Shown: in pieces, positions 1 to 11,188 of the stretch
How positions within the stretch are numbered: position 1 is the first letter of the stretch
Layout: every line of letters starts with the position of its first letter
Origin: Hericium rajendrae
Lineage: Eukaryota > Basidiomycota > Agaricomycetes > Russulales > Hericiaceae
Direction of reading: 5' to 3'
DNA length: 64,000 bases
Assembly (NCBI GenBank): GCA_033439255.1
Contig: CM065887.1
Location: forward strand, 434,001 to 498,000
Made by a program: the position numbers and the translations under genes
The notes under the pieces: generated by a model
What the model saw: the letters and a program-made list of their open reading frames with translations, nothing else
Database searches by the model: none
Told to the model about the DNA's origin: nothing

Positions 1-3000
1 AGTGAAGCTCGTTTCCCCGGGCTGCCCAGGGCACAATAGCGAGCGAAAAGGCAGCCTCGTTGTTGTCCAGGTGCAGCATGTGCAGAGTCTTGCCCTACGC
101 AACTTGTTAGCTTCGATAAAAAGCACCCGATTGTATGCGCGGAAACAAACCTCTACAGGATCGATGATACGGATGCAAGATGCCCAGGTGCCAGCAGGAG
201 CCTTTGGCCGACCAATCTGGTCAGGTGGCAAGTTGAGGACTTCCTCGTCGATCTCTTTACCCTGAGAGCGCTAGCAGACAGGACGATGAATGGAAGATAG
301 CAACATATGACGATTCACGACTCACCAACTCCTGCAGTTTCTTCTGAGCCACAGACTCGCTCATGACCCGGTGATCTGCCTCGATCATGTAGAAATATCC
401 ATTGTTTGGATGCGAAATGAATTTGCGCGGCGTGTATGTGAGTGGCATCGCGTCCTGCTTGAGCTTGGTCCCTAGCTTTGGTATTTGGAAGATTCTGTTG
501 TGAAATTTGGTCAGTATTGGGTTTTCCAACGCGAAAATGGTAAAATTCGTTCAGCAGGAACAATTGGTTGCTATAGAGGTTTCGGCTGTGATCCTTTGGA
601 TCCTCCGATCCCTTGAAATCATCTCGCATAGAGCTGAGATGATGCAATTGACGAGCTCACCGAAGAACACTGCCTGTGATGCCGATCAAACCCTCAGGGG
701 ATAACTCAGCCGAGAAGCTCCACGCATAGTCCAGATTGTCAAAAATGAGAGGCGTGAAGTGCATCAGATTTTGATGGGTGTAGTTCAACCATGTCCGCGA
801 TGAGAGTGCCAGGATAGCAGGCTGGCGTTGTATTTGAACCCGGACAAGACGAATCGGTCGAGTTCCCAAGAACCTAAAGCGAGGAATCTATCAATTCAAT
901 GCTCTGATACGAAAGAGAGGGTGCTCACCGTGTCCGTGTATCGGTCAGCTGTCCGTTCACAGGGTCGAGAACTGTGCGGAGCAGAACACCATTCTGCAGG
1001 CCGATGTTGACGAACATGGTCGGCTGGCTCCTGTTGATACTGGCATCCAGCATGTCGGCGATGCAGATGGCAGAAGGCGGCGCAGTGAGTGCTTGCAAAC
1101 TGATTGTCTCCAGCGTGCTCTCTGGGTCCAGCGAGATGATGCGGACCGTTTGGTCCTCACATCCAACAGCCTGTCGAACGAGATGTGAATAAGACATCAT
1201 CGAGATGATAAAACACGAATCTCACTAAGTAGGGTGTGCGCTGTCTGCCCTCGGGTACTTCTCCAACACTGAGAGCAAGCACCGTACTACCCATAGCCTT
1301 CCGGTCTTGATACTCGTTCAGTTGACCATCGAGATCCAGCTCGAAGTACACAAGTTCCGCAGAGCTGAGGGCAACAACGACTTGGCGCTTGTTAGTCGTC
1401 GCGGCGACAATGGTCTTCCCTTGAGGCACACGCCACTCATTCACTCGACGATCGGCTAGAACATGTCGAATTCCATGTGGATGGACCTGCAGAAGAGCGT
1501 CCGCGCCAATTTGCTGCACAGCCAGAGTCGGTGCCGACGAGAGAAAGCCGGTATCTTGCACTTCCTCGATTGTCTCTCCGATGGAGAGCACCAGTGTACC
1601 GTTGACGAAGGACAGGATGATGTAAGAATCAAAAGCATCTGGAAAGAGAGGTATCAGAATCAATAGCAAGCAGTCGACAACCAAAAGGAAATCCCACCGT
1701 CTTCTTTGACCTTCGTCGTCCATACAGCGTTAGGAATACCAGGCAGGTCGGAGCTGACAGTCTCTTCAACGTCTAATCCATGGCGCAATGTGCGGAAGGT
1801 GCTTCGTGCGCCCCGTCCACAAGCCGTAAAGATTTGCGGCGTATCTGAGTTTGGCAACATGTTCATTACTTTCGCATCCAGGATTGGATTGAGTGATTCG
1901 AGCTCGTCGGCGAGCGCAAGATTATCAAGTGTGCGCGGGCGGAAATAAGCGCGCGGCAAGGCCATGTTTGGCTCGGCCATGCCAAACGAAGGGTAATCTG
2001 TTGAGCTGAACTCTGGCTCATTGTCATCGTCACCCAGCTTCTGGAACTGGTACAACTGGCTGGAGGCGGAAGGTGCATAGTCAATTACAGAACACATCGA
2101 CCGATGACTGTCACTCACTGGTTTCCAAACTCGGCCGCAACAAACAAGAAACCAGATTTCAGAATGCACAAGCTAGAAGCAACAGGCACAGTATCAAAGT
2201 ACTTGATTTTAAGCGCTTTCACTTCTTCATCTTCATGATCAATCGTGACTTTGAAGAGATCACCTTCCTCACTCTGCAGGAGGAAGAAGAAGGCACCCTG
2301 ATGGATGCGATGTTGAGTAATGCAACGCAGGATAGACTCCTGTTTGCTCACCTTCATTTTGTGCATAACGGCAGACGTTATGATGATGCCGCGATCTTTA
2401 TCTTCCAATGGATTCTTTCTTCGCGGTATTGGTACACGATGCTGACGGCTGTCCATATGGCGGTAGATGATGTAGTCTTCACAGCATACAAGGACACCAG
2501 ACGGGCCGTCATATCTCTCAGAGGAGGCTAACTGACCTCCAGGGACTTGCACAAGTAAATTCGCTCTTGGGTCGGTCGGTTCACTCCATTTTCGCACGAC
2601 GTGATTCAGGCCAAGATCAAGTTCGTAGTACGTCAAGACCTGCATGACACATGAACTGACGATTCCATGAAGCTCAAAAAGAGGTTGCGCACCTTCTCTG
2701 CATTATTAAATGCCTCGCCCGTAGGGTCCTGGTCCGACTCAGTGTAATCCACCTCCAGAGCTGCGAACATGGGATTTTCGAAGCCAACGTCGACGCCAAC
2801 GATGTGATGAATGATGGCGGCATTTCTATGCGCTTCGAGGGGCGACGATATGGTCAAATTGGCAGCGGCGTCGCGATTGAGAATGTAGACGAGTTTCGCC
2901 TTCTCCATAGCAGCAATCATGACACTGCGACCTTTAGGATCTACCGCGAGATATTGGCCAGGAACAATACGTCGCGCACCCGACTTTCCGAAGGTCTCTT

Positions 3001-3366
3001 GGTGCACCTTGACGAAGCTGCTTGTTTTCGGGTCATAGTCCAGGATGACAATGCGTCCTGAGTCGGATCCTACTATTGCGTAGTCTGAGAGGGGAGGGTG
3101 TGAACCAGGAAAATGAATGCAGATACGTACATATGCTCACCCTTATTGCCACCAGTTAGCCGAAAGGCAGCGAGTGAACGGATGGATCCAAAGACATCAC
3201 TCGCTATGACAGTCGAAAGCTTCCCTGTCTGCACATCCGGTCGTAAAAGCTCGAGACGACTGCCATGGGAGACGATGATTTCCTGCTGCCGCGCGCCAGA
3301 GAAGTTACCAACAATGGCTTGCGGAATGGCGGTCGGAGGTTGCAGAGTGAGGTTGTACAAATGCAT
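1..3366 (-). CDS. RSE1: Pre-mRNA-splicing factor RSE1 / SF3B3, 3' end beyond the window
   Basis: Large beta-propeller (CPSF-A type) scaffold of the U2 snRNP SF3b complex, acting in the nucleus in branch-site recognition. The start [12 protein letters not shown] and the blocks [72 protein letters not shown] and [10 protein letters not shown] follow the human SF3B3 order closely. Exons that restore one continuous frame: 3366-3141, 3084-2693, 2639-2352, 2297-2119, 2059-1698, 1638-1226, 1170-929, 873-661, 494-326, 261-151 and 94 to the window edge. Most introns are 50-60 nt; one is 166 nt (495-660). The visible part ends near [10 protein letters not shown], so roughly the last quarter of the protein lies outside. 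The intron at 2298-2351 is 54 nt, stop-free and in frame. Identification is very secure; exon borders were chosen by GT-AG signals plus homology. Confidence 0.97.
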
Positions 3367-3864
3367 GGCTGCTCGACACTGAACTCGACAGGGAGAAAAA
3401 TGGGGATGTCGGACGTGTGGAGCTGAGCGCGACCGTCCGTGAGTCGGGGAGCGCTGAACGATGACCGACGCGCAATACGACGCGTTTCAACTTTTCCGAC
3501 TCAGCGCCACATCTTATCTTATCAGAACGACATAAGTATTGTCGGGTAGCCGCACTCAGGCCTTCGTCTTTTATTCTTAAACTTATGCCATCGTAGGCCG
3601 AAAGCCTCATCATTTGCGGTGGAACACACAATGAAATCAGTCTCACGATGGGAGGCACAAATGTTCGCGTGACTTGTCTTCCTTCCCAGGGTGTTAGCAC
3701 GGTCATTGGTATCGTACACTGCTTCCAGCTATAACCTGCTAATTTTGCATGCTCTATATCAGTATCCCATCTTATAGTGTACCCTAGTCATAAAGGGGCT
3801 TCATTATATGACGTAGCTGTAAACGGCAAATTAGTGTCATGACGTTGTGAACATGAACGGATGT
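3367..3864. other. Intergenic: RSE1 5' flank and MFS gene 3' flank
   Basis: About 500 bp without a supportable gene. It contains TCTTATCTTATC near 3507-3520, which is two overlapping GATA-factor type sites (AGATAAG on the minus strand), roughly 145 bp upstream of the RSE1 start. Nothing else stands out. Confidence 0.5.
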
Positions 3865-6037
3865 TTACCGGAAGAGCGGGCTTGCATCGCCCATATCTCT
3901 GAATTCGTCCATCCTACTCATATCGATCCCCTCCCTCGCGCACAACTCGTCTTTCTGCCTGTTGATAACAGCGTATCTCCACATCAAGACAACGGAAGAG
4001 ACAATCCTGTATTGCAAGCATGCTGTGAGAATATGGTCGCTAAGCCATGTGAAGCACTCACGTCAAGCTCAACCAGCCCATCATGGTCCCATGCCCGTGA
4101 TGATACAACGGTGGGTCGTAATAAATGAAAGAAGAGCATATCCTGTGCCAGGAGTAAGCATCCGCATTCGTAGCCAAGACCGTACCACCATCTACTCACC
4201 CGCCGAGGTTTCCGATTCCGATGACCATTGCAATCACCACACCCCGCTTGAGAGCACCGCCTGCATTTCCGCCGGCCCAGGCCAGATTGACTGCAATCGT
4301 GGGGTACACGCCCATGCATGCGATGACCGCGCCAGCATACCCTGCTCCCGGGGCCTCCTGCGTATACAGCACAATGTAGCCAATGAGCGAGACAAAAGCG
4401 CCGCCAGCAATGAAGGGGCCGCGGAGGTTCAACTTGTCGGAATAAATGCCGACGACAATCGTGAAAAGACATCCGCAGACGAAAGGCGGTATTGACAGGA
4501 GCTGGGCGTTTGCAGCGGAGTACCCCAGTTCGTTGATGATACTCGGCGTGAAGAGCGCGACGGCGTAGACGGGTACCAGTACTCTGTTAATAATGAGCTG
4601 AAAATCCATCACTGTATGCATATATCAGTACTGACCCCATGTAAACGGTTATCTGCAGGTAAGTTTTGTAATCTAGCATAGCTTGCCAAAGGAATTTCAT
4701 GTCAAAGTGCGTGGCCAGGTTGTTTGAATCATCCTTGAGAAGTTGGATCACATAGTCTCTTTCCTTGACCGTTAGGAAGGTGGCGGTCTCGGGGTACTGT
4801 AGGCAATGTATTATCAGTCCGACAGACATCGAAGACCATTGTGGAATTTTCTCACATCATACATGAAGATGTAAGAAAGACCAGCGACAATGACAGTTAC
4901 TATGCCTTCCAGGCAAAACTAAGGCGCTGACTAGTCAATGGTTGCCGTCTCTCTGTGACAGTCAGACTTACGATCCACTGCCATCCATGCAAACCGCCAA
5001 TCCTTCGTAATCGTTGAGTAAATAACAAAGGAAGAACTAAATGACGACAACACATACCCTTCCATGTGCTCAATGCCATATCTGTATCCATAAATCTGTC
5101 AGACCACGGTCCGAGAGTAGAAAAATGCCACGCACGCAAGGATTCCTCCAAATGCGCCCGCGATCGTTGCGGCGGAGAAGAAAATGGCCACGCGCTTTGC
5201 TTGCTTCTGACGAGGATACCACAGCGAAATGTAATATGTGATCCCGGGGAACAGTCCTCCCTCGGTAAGACCAAGGAAGAAACGAGCCCTGGATGTATTT
5301 ATATGAGCGACGACCCAGGGGTTATTATGAACAGAGCGTCACCTACACTAGAAGCCCTTGGTAACTATTCACTAGACACATGAGGGTCATGACAATACCC
5401 CATCCGACCATAATAGATGGAACTGAAAAGAGAAATTAGCTCGTCATCCGTCCCAGGGATAACTTCACGCTTTCAACGTACTCCAACGTGAAGGCCGCAT
5501 GAGCTTCAAGATCACATTACTTTAACAAAGATAGATCAATAACCACGATGCCATGTAAGGTTCAGAGATAACTCACGATGGTACCTCTATGAGAGAGTAG
5601 GGTATCTACGACGCGTCAAAATTCGGTTGACAATCGATACAACGTTCACACTTACAAAGAAGATCGCGGCGGCGATGTTATAACGAAGGCCAAATAAATT
5701 GAGGTCTGTAGCCATACCAGCTATCCTGGCATTTCCTGGATATCGGAACATTCACCATGACATTTACATGCGACTCGATGCTTTAACGAACCAACATTGG
5801 ACCGGTCCCTGCAGAACAAAACTATCAGAGTGGAATAGCAAAACGATGATCCGAGACGTACAGGAATGACAGCAGATAGAGCAGGGACACGAATGGCAGA
5901 AGATATCAGTCTAGCTTCTTGAAGATACGACTCTCCTCGGCCCTGTCAGCCTCCACGAGTGCGCGCTCGTTTGAACCATGAGACGCAGTGTCGCGAATGG
6001 AAGCCGTGCCGGCTTTCTCGAGGGAATTCGCACCCAT
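3865..6037 (-). pseudogene. MFS anion:cation symporter (Dal5/Tna1-like) with in-frame TGA at codon 44
   Basis: Major facilitator of the fungal ACS family (nicotinate, allantoate and similar organic anions) in the plasma membrane. Conserved blocks in order: LLPFVSLLYLLSFLDRSNVG (helix 1), NIAAAIFFIPYSLIEVPSN, LVARFFLGLTEGGLFPGI, GGLHGWQWI, YPETATFLT, PVYAVALFTPSIINELGY, and a C terminus with INRQKDELCAREGID ending ASPLFR before TAA at 3865-3867. At least ten short introns can be spliced in frame across the gene. Starting at ATG 6035-6037, codons 1-43 run straight into TGA at 5906-5908, immediately before LLPFVSLLYLL, where relatives usually have KLDW or KLDL. A single TGG to TGA change explains it; everything downstream is intact. 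It may be a young pseudogene, a null allele, or a base-call error. Substrate cannot be told from sequence. Confidence 0.8.
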
Positions 6038-6853
6038 CTTCCTTGGAGAAGGGAACAGGGAGGAGGAAGATAGTCAGAGAAGGACGACACGAACACGGAC
6101 CGGCCGAAGAGTGGGGCGTCCTTTTGAATACGGCAGGGGTGCTATTGGAGGCGCCCATCTGCAGAATCATTGTCAGATCGAGGCAGGAACTGCACTAGTC
6201 GACGGCAGAAGCGAACGGGCTGTAATTCATTTCGGAGAACAATTCCGATGGAAGTCCGATGCACTTCAATCCTTGTCCAGTACTAGGCCGTCGATGCCCA
6301 TGCTGGTGTTATGCAGAGGTGTCGATGCCGGAGGAAAGCTTCCCGACTGTAGCGAGCGCGCTGCATCTGCAGTAGGAATAGTATAGACACCGGTGCTAAA
6401 TTTGGAGGAAAGTGAGGTTGAAGTATCATGGGTTCATTGGGCGTTCCGTTCAGCTGCTCTCCAGCGGAGCCGATGTGTATGTAACAACTGTGTGATGTGT
6501 GATGGGGTCATCAATCCGGTGGGGTAAATTTGAAATGGAGACTGCACCCCGTCAATGCGGGGTAACATTTTGGGTTTTGATCTGAGCCAATTATAATGAT
6601 GAGCATAGCTGTTTGCAAGATAATCACCTGTGTTGCTGCATTTTCCTCCAAGACAATACTTCTGAACTGGCATCTCAGTCATCACAGTGAGTAGAAGGAT
6701 ACATTACTGTATGTCAGATGTCTACCATCTTCAACATCATCGTCTTCTCTAATAACATATCGTGCTTGAGCGCCGGGATTCAATTGCCGAGATTGCGTCG
6801 TCGACATTGCATTTTCGGCATGAGCAGAATCACGCAGACAGCCTAGAACAGAC
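6038..6853. other. Intergenic between MFS gene start and TOP3 stop
   Basis: About 800 bp. It must hold the MFS promoter and the TOP3 terminator, since both genes are on the minus strand. Short open frames here (for example 6434-6685) have no recognisable domain and no supporting splice pattern. No clear TATA box or repeat was seen. Confidence 0.4.
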
Positions 6854-9800
6854 CTAGAACTCGTCTGCAGCACCGAACGCACTGAAGGAGCTCGACGGCT
6901 TCCCTCGAGACTTCGTCCCGCTGGCACTCCGTCCTCGTCCACGTCCTCGTCCCCTTTGGCCCTTGCTTCCTTTGGAGAAGGAGCCTGTGCGTGAGACCGG
7001 CTTCCCCGACTTGGTACATGCTAGCAACAGCATGAAAATGCAATTCTTTTTCCGAGACTGAACTGATATCACTTACAACTACTGTAATGACCTTCCTCTC
7101 CACATTTGAAACAAGAACCACCGGCGTTGCTCTTCGGCTTATCAGAGCTCTTCCGTCGTTTCGCAGTAGTACCTGCACCACCAGGACAAGCTGGACGAAA
7201 AAGAACGGCAATCAGCTTTGAGGATTCGATCCAGATACTTGCAATGTTCTTACCACTAGCCCAATGTCCCTCCTGGCCACACTACAATAACGATCAGCAA
7301 AGGTTTATGACGATTCACAATTCACAAGGGAATATCACCTTAAAGCATTCTCCAGATCCTTGACCTTGATTCTGACCAAAGCTCTGGGTCCTACCATTGG
7401 AAACGTTCGGGACGGAAGCCGCCTGACCGTCGATGCTATCATCCCATTCGAAGAATCCACATCTCGCTTTCTCCGAATTGGGACAAGCCCAGAACTTCTT
7501 GCCCTGGTTCGGACCTTCTTTCACAACTGTCTTAAGGACTGCAGTCATATCGCATCGACAGCGCTTCGGCTCGCCCGTCCCGGGCTCTGGTGCCTACCGC
7601 ATAGCTGAGCGAGAAACGATCATAGTGTGATAAAACAGCTCACCATGCGATCTGAGTATGTCCGTTTCGCCGGCACAGCAGAGGGAACCGTCGTGCTACG
7701 TGAACTCTGAGCTGTATCGCTCGACACCTCGTCCGCCCACTGGAAGAATTTGCATAGTTTGTCTTTGCCACAGGTACGGAACGGTCGACCTTTATTTACG
7801 GATTCTTTGGTGACGGTAAGCTCCAATGCGATCTCACCACAGTCGCAGCGCACTTCGACGACTGCGGAGGTACTAGATGTTTTACTGGGGCCAGCGACTG
7901 GACCCGCTAGCGGATCGGGTAGGCGAGAGTTAGGTGGTCTTGAGGTTGATGATCGTGAGTTCGGTGTTCGCTGTGGAGGTGCGTTGGCTGTCTCTGTCAA
8001 AAAAATCGAAATATGTGCATTTAAGATCGTAAGGAAAATATGTGACGACTTACGTCTAGCACTGGGAGGCGCCGGTGGCGGTGGTGGTGGAAAATTAGAA
8101 CCTCCGCCATCCCGGTTGTCCTGGTTGGCCGTGTTTCTTCTTCTCGGCGCGGCCGCAGTTGATCCACCACGAGCAGCTCCTCTGCCGGCCCCACGACCTC
8201 GAGCGGCTGGTCCGTTACCCCCGCCGCCGTGGCCTCCGCCGCCGCCGCCGCCGCCACCTCCACCACCTCCGCCTCCACCTCCGCCGCCTCCTGCGTGCCC
8301 ACCTCCACCAGGCCCACCATTAGCGCCTCCGGGACCACCCGCACCTGCGCCATTCCCTTGGACATATCTGCGTACGCTCTTGACACACCGATCAGTATTT
8401 TGTGAATTCGAGAATGAATGTCCATACCGAAATGACCTTGTCGAAGTCCCTGTTCGCCTTTACGAACATTTCCTTGTATTGCTCGACGCCCTCGGTAAGC
8501 ATATCGGCCTTGGTTTTCGTCCCTTGGCAGACCTGGACCATGTTGCGCTCCGTCTAAGACCATTCCAATGAGCGACAGACAAAGCGGCTTGGCTAGTGGA
8601 TAGTCGCGTACCTCGCGTCGCAGCTGTGGCTTACTCAGACTTCTGTCAAAGCCAATCTCGTTATAGCCATCGACAAGCCCGATTCCAAGAGTCGAAGGTA
8701 CAAGGTATTTCATTTGGCCTTCCATTCGTGCAATGACATATCCTCGATCAAGGATCGTGTCAATATGTTGCGCTATGGTAGCGTCCGTTCCTAATATATG
8801 CGACGATCAGCGTCAAGCCTCGTCCCAAGTGCTCCTGAGAAGAGCGACGCACCGATGCCATTCTTGTCCATCAATCCAACCAAGTCGGCTTCCGTGAGCA
8901 GGGCAGGCTTACAGGTTTGACCTTCTCGCAATTCGCATACTGATGGCCTAAAGCGTTGACCTTCCTGAAAATCCGGAAGTTCCTTCCCGTACCAGTTATC
9001 GTATACATAAACATCAAGATAGTTCCGCTCCAAGACGATAAGACCTTTAAGTGATTCAATGTAGAAGGTTCAGCAGGGTGCAGAGCCGAATGAATGATCA
9101 GGCATACCAGAGGCATGGAACTCCTCTCCGCCATAAAGAACATCCACCGTTGTCATGAATCCAAGAGCGTCTTTAGAGCAGCTTGCGAGGAACCGCCTGG
9201 TAATAAATTCGTAGACACGTTTCTCGTCACCAACTAGATTTCCGGCATGCGCAGTTGGGTGGATAGGTGGATGCGCCTGATCATTGTTCTTGCCCCTTCG
9301 AGGGGTGAAAAAGCCACCCTGCTGAAGACTGGAACGAATGGGGTCTTTAGTTTATTTTAGCGGCGATAGTGCTCTTCTGCACATACGACTGAGCGAAGGC
9401 ACCCCAGTTGGTATCTGGAGTCTGTTTGTCTATCAAGGACATGAAGTCGAACTGAGGGTCATACTGATCCGTCTCTGTGCGTGGGTATGACAGAAAACCT
9501 TGTTGATAAAGCTTTTCGGCTATCTGCAGTAGGATGTCTGAATAAAGGTCATATGAAGGGCTGAGCAACATACATCTAGTATCTTCTTAGGAGCAAGTCG
9601 AAGGAGCCGCGAGCCGGACTTTTGCAATTCAACTGTAGTAAGCGGAAGCGGCTTCCTGTAAGGCTGAATTAGCCCAATTCTTCGGGATATTCCTTGCACG
9701 CACCATTTCTTAGTTTCCTTCTTGGTAACCTTTGTGACAACGGCGTCGCTGTTCTGGCTTAGTACGTCTTCATATATCGCATAAGCGACCTCAAACTCAA

Positions 9801-10740
9801 ACAGATGGCCTCTCTTCCAATTAAATTGGACCTCTTCCGTTTTTTTCGAGGATCTATGGTCCATGGCAAAATATATGTACCAGAAGCTTTCCGGGACGAA
9901 CGACTGAACCTGGTTGTACCGCGACACCACGAAGCCCAAGGTCGGAAATTGACATGGCCCTGCCGATCAACTATTACGATATCGAGGAGAATCAAGGTAA
10001 AGAGACACCCACCATAAGATACAACAGACTCCTTGACTTGCTCCACTCGGGTCTGCAGGGCTAGCGTCTGCATGCGAGTAAATGCTGCACCAATGCGCAA
10101 GTCAAGCACAGTCCGAGCTTCAACGGCAGAAGCTTGCGCCATGTCCAATTGAACAGGGTGCTGCGCTGCGTTGTGTATCTGCCTGGCCGAACCGTTCACA
10201 CAACCCATAACAAAAGATGTTTCTCGAGACGTACTGTGCAATGATGGCACTAAACCTCGCTCGCTTCACTTGTATCGTCGGGTTTGCTTTGCGACAAATA
10301 CGAGCTATCTCCGCGCCAATATTCTCTCCCTCTCTATCACAGTCAGTCCAAATCATAAGTTGCTGGGCTTTCTTTGCTTCTGCGGTGAGGTTTCTCTCGA
10401 TGCCTTTCTTGTCAGGAACCACATAGGATATCACTTGAGCTTCGAAGAGAGCAAAAGGGTCGCAAGAATTCCATTTGCGATGAGTATCCGCGAAGTCGTA
10501 GTTCAACAGGTGACCTGCGACACAGGTCACAGTGAAAGCAGCTCTTGCTTGAGGGTAGTTGAAGTCATAATTCTTGACATAGTTTACAGATGTGTTGCGC
10601 TAGAGCAACGGGAGACTAGATCAGCCGAACGCTTGCAGACAGTGTTCAACGCAGCTCACAGAAGTGAATTGCCCGCCTGACAGTATCTGAGTTATCGACT
10701 TTGAAATGGATGGCTTCTCAGCGACGCATAGCACTCTCAT
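6854..10740 (-). CDS. TOP3: DNA topoisomerase III (TOP3A-type) with GRF and CCHC zinc fingers
   Basis: Type IA topoisomerase that decatenates single-stranded DNA and works with a RecQ helicase and Rmi1 to dissolve recombination intermediates in the nucleus. Start MRVLCVAEKPSISKSI is the canonical N terminus (ATG 10738-10740). The Toprim motif WTDCDREGENIG, LDMAQASAVEARTVLDLRIG, GPCQFPTLGFVVSRY, the active-site tyrosine in GFLSYPRTETD, and RRGKNNDQAHPPIHPT appear in order. A long glycine-rich linker (roughly 8080-8350) precedes two GRF-type zinc domains (about 7660-7860 and 7400-7570), then two CCHC knuckles, CFKCGQEGHWAS and CFKCGEEGHYSSSC, and an RG-rich tail ending GAADEF before TAG 6854-6856. 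Many short introns. Intact as far as I can splice it. Confidence 0.96.
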
Positions 10741-11188
10741 TGCTCAAACCAGATGCTCAGACGAGACTGGTAGAGATAAGAAACGAATAGGCTGTCAGAG
10801 AACAATCATAATATGACTGAGCTTAGGACAACGAACTCTCACCACGACTTGTTTGAATTCGAGCTCGCTTCGTCGAGAAGGTGAATGGTCACGGATGATT
10901 GGTATAGACAGAAGATAACAGGATGATTATAGAGAGAAAAAAAGCGTGATCCAATCCCGTCAGGTCTGGGTATATGTGGATGGCAAACAGTCGGCGAGTC
11001 TTGATGGTTGTGGTCAATGGCGCGGACGAGTTTTGCGAGTGGCCGCCGCGACGTCGCCGACAAGCGTGACGCGCCTCGACGCGCTATGTCACGCGTCGAA
11101 AGCAGCACGTGGGCCTACTGTCTGCAGATCTGAGATCTGGCCTTTGGTTTTGCTTCACGCAAGAAATCACTGTGCTCAGCTCAACACC
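10741..11188. promoter_or_regulatory. Bidirectional promoter TOP3 / UTP25 with MCB-like cluster
   Basis: 448 bp between divergent starts. Around 11066-11111 there is GTGACGCGCC, CGACGCGCT, a perfect ACGCGT (11091-11096) and an E-box CACGTG (11106-11111). ACGCGT is the MluI cell-cycle box bound by MBF in yeasts; TOP3 is a replication/recombination gene, so S-phase control is a reasonable inference, not shown. Confidence 0.45.

Noticed and set aside
2073-2531. Plus-strand 152-codon frame
   Set aside because: Antisense to well-supported RSE1 exons.
7750-8571. Plus-strand proline-rich 273-codon frame
   Set aside because: It is the antisense of the glycine-rich linker of TOP3; splice pattern and domains support the minus strand.
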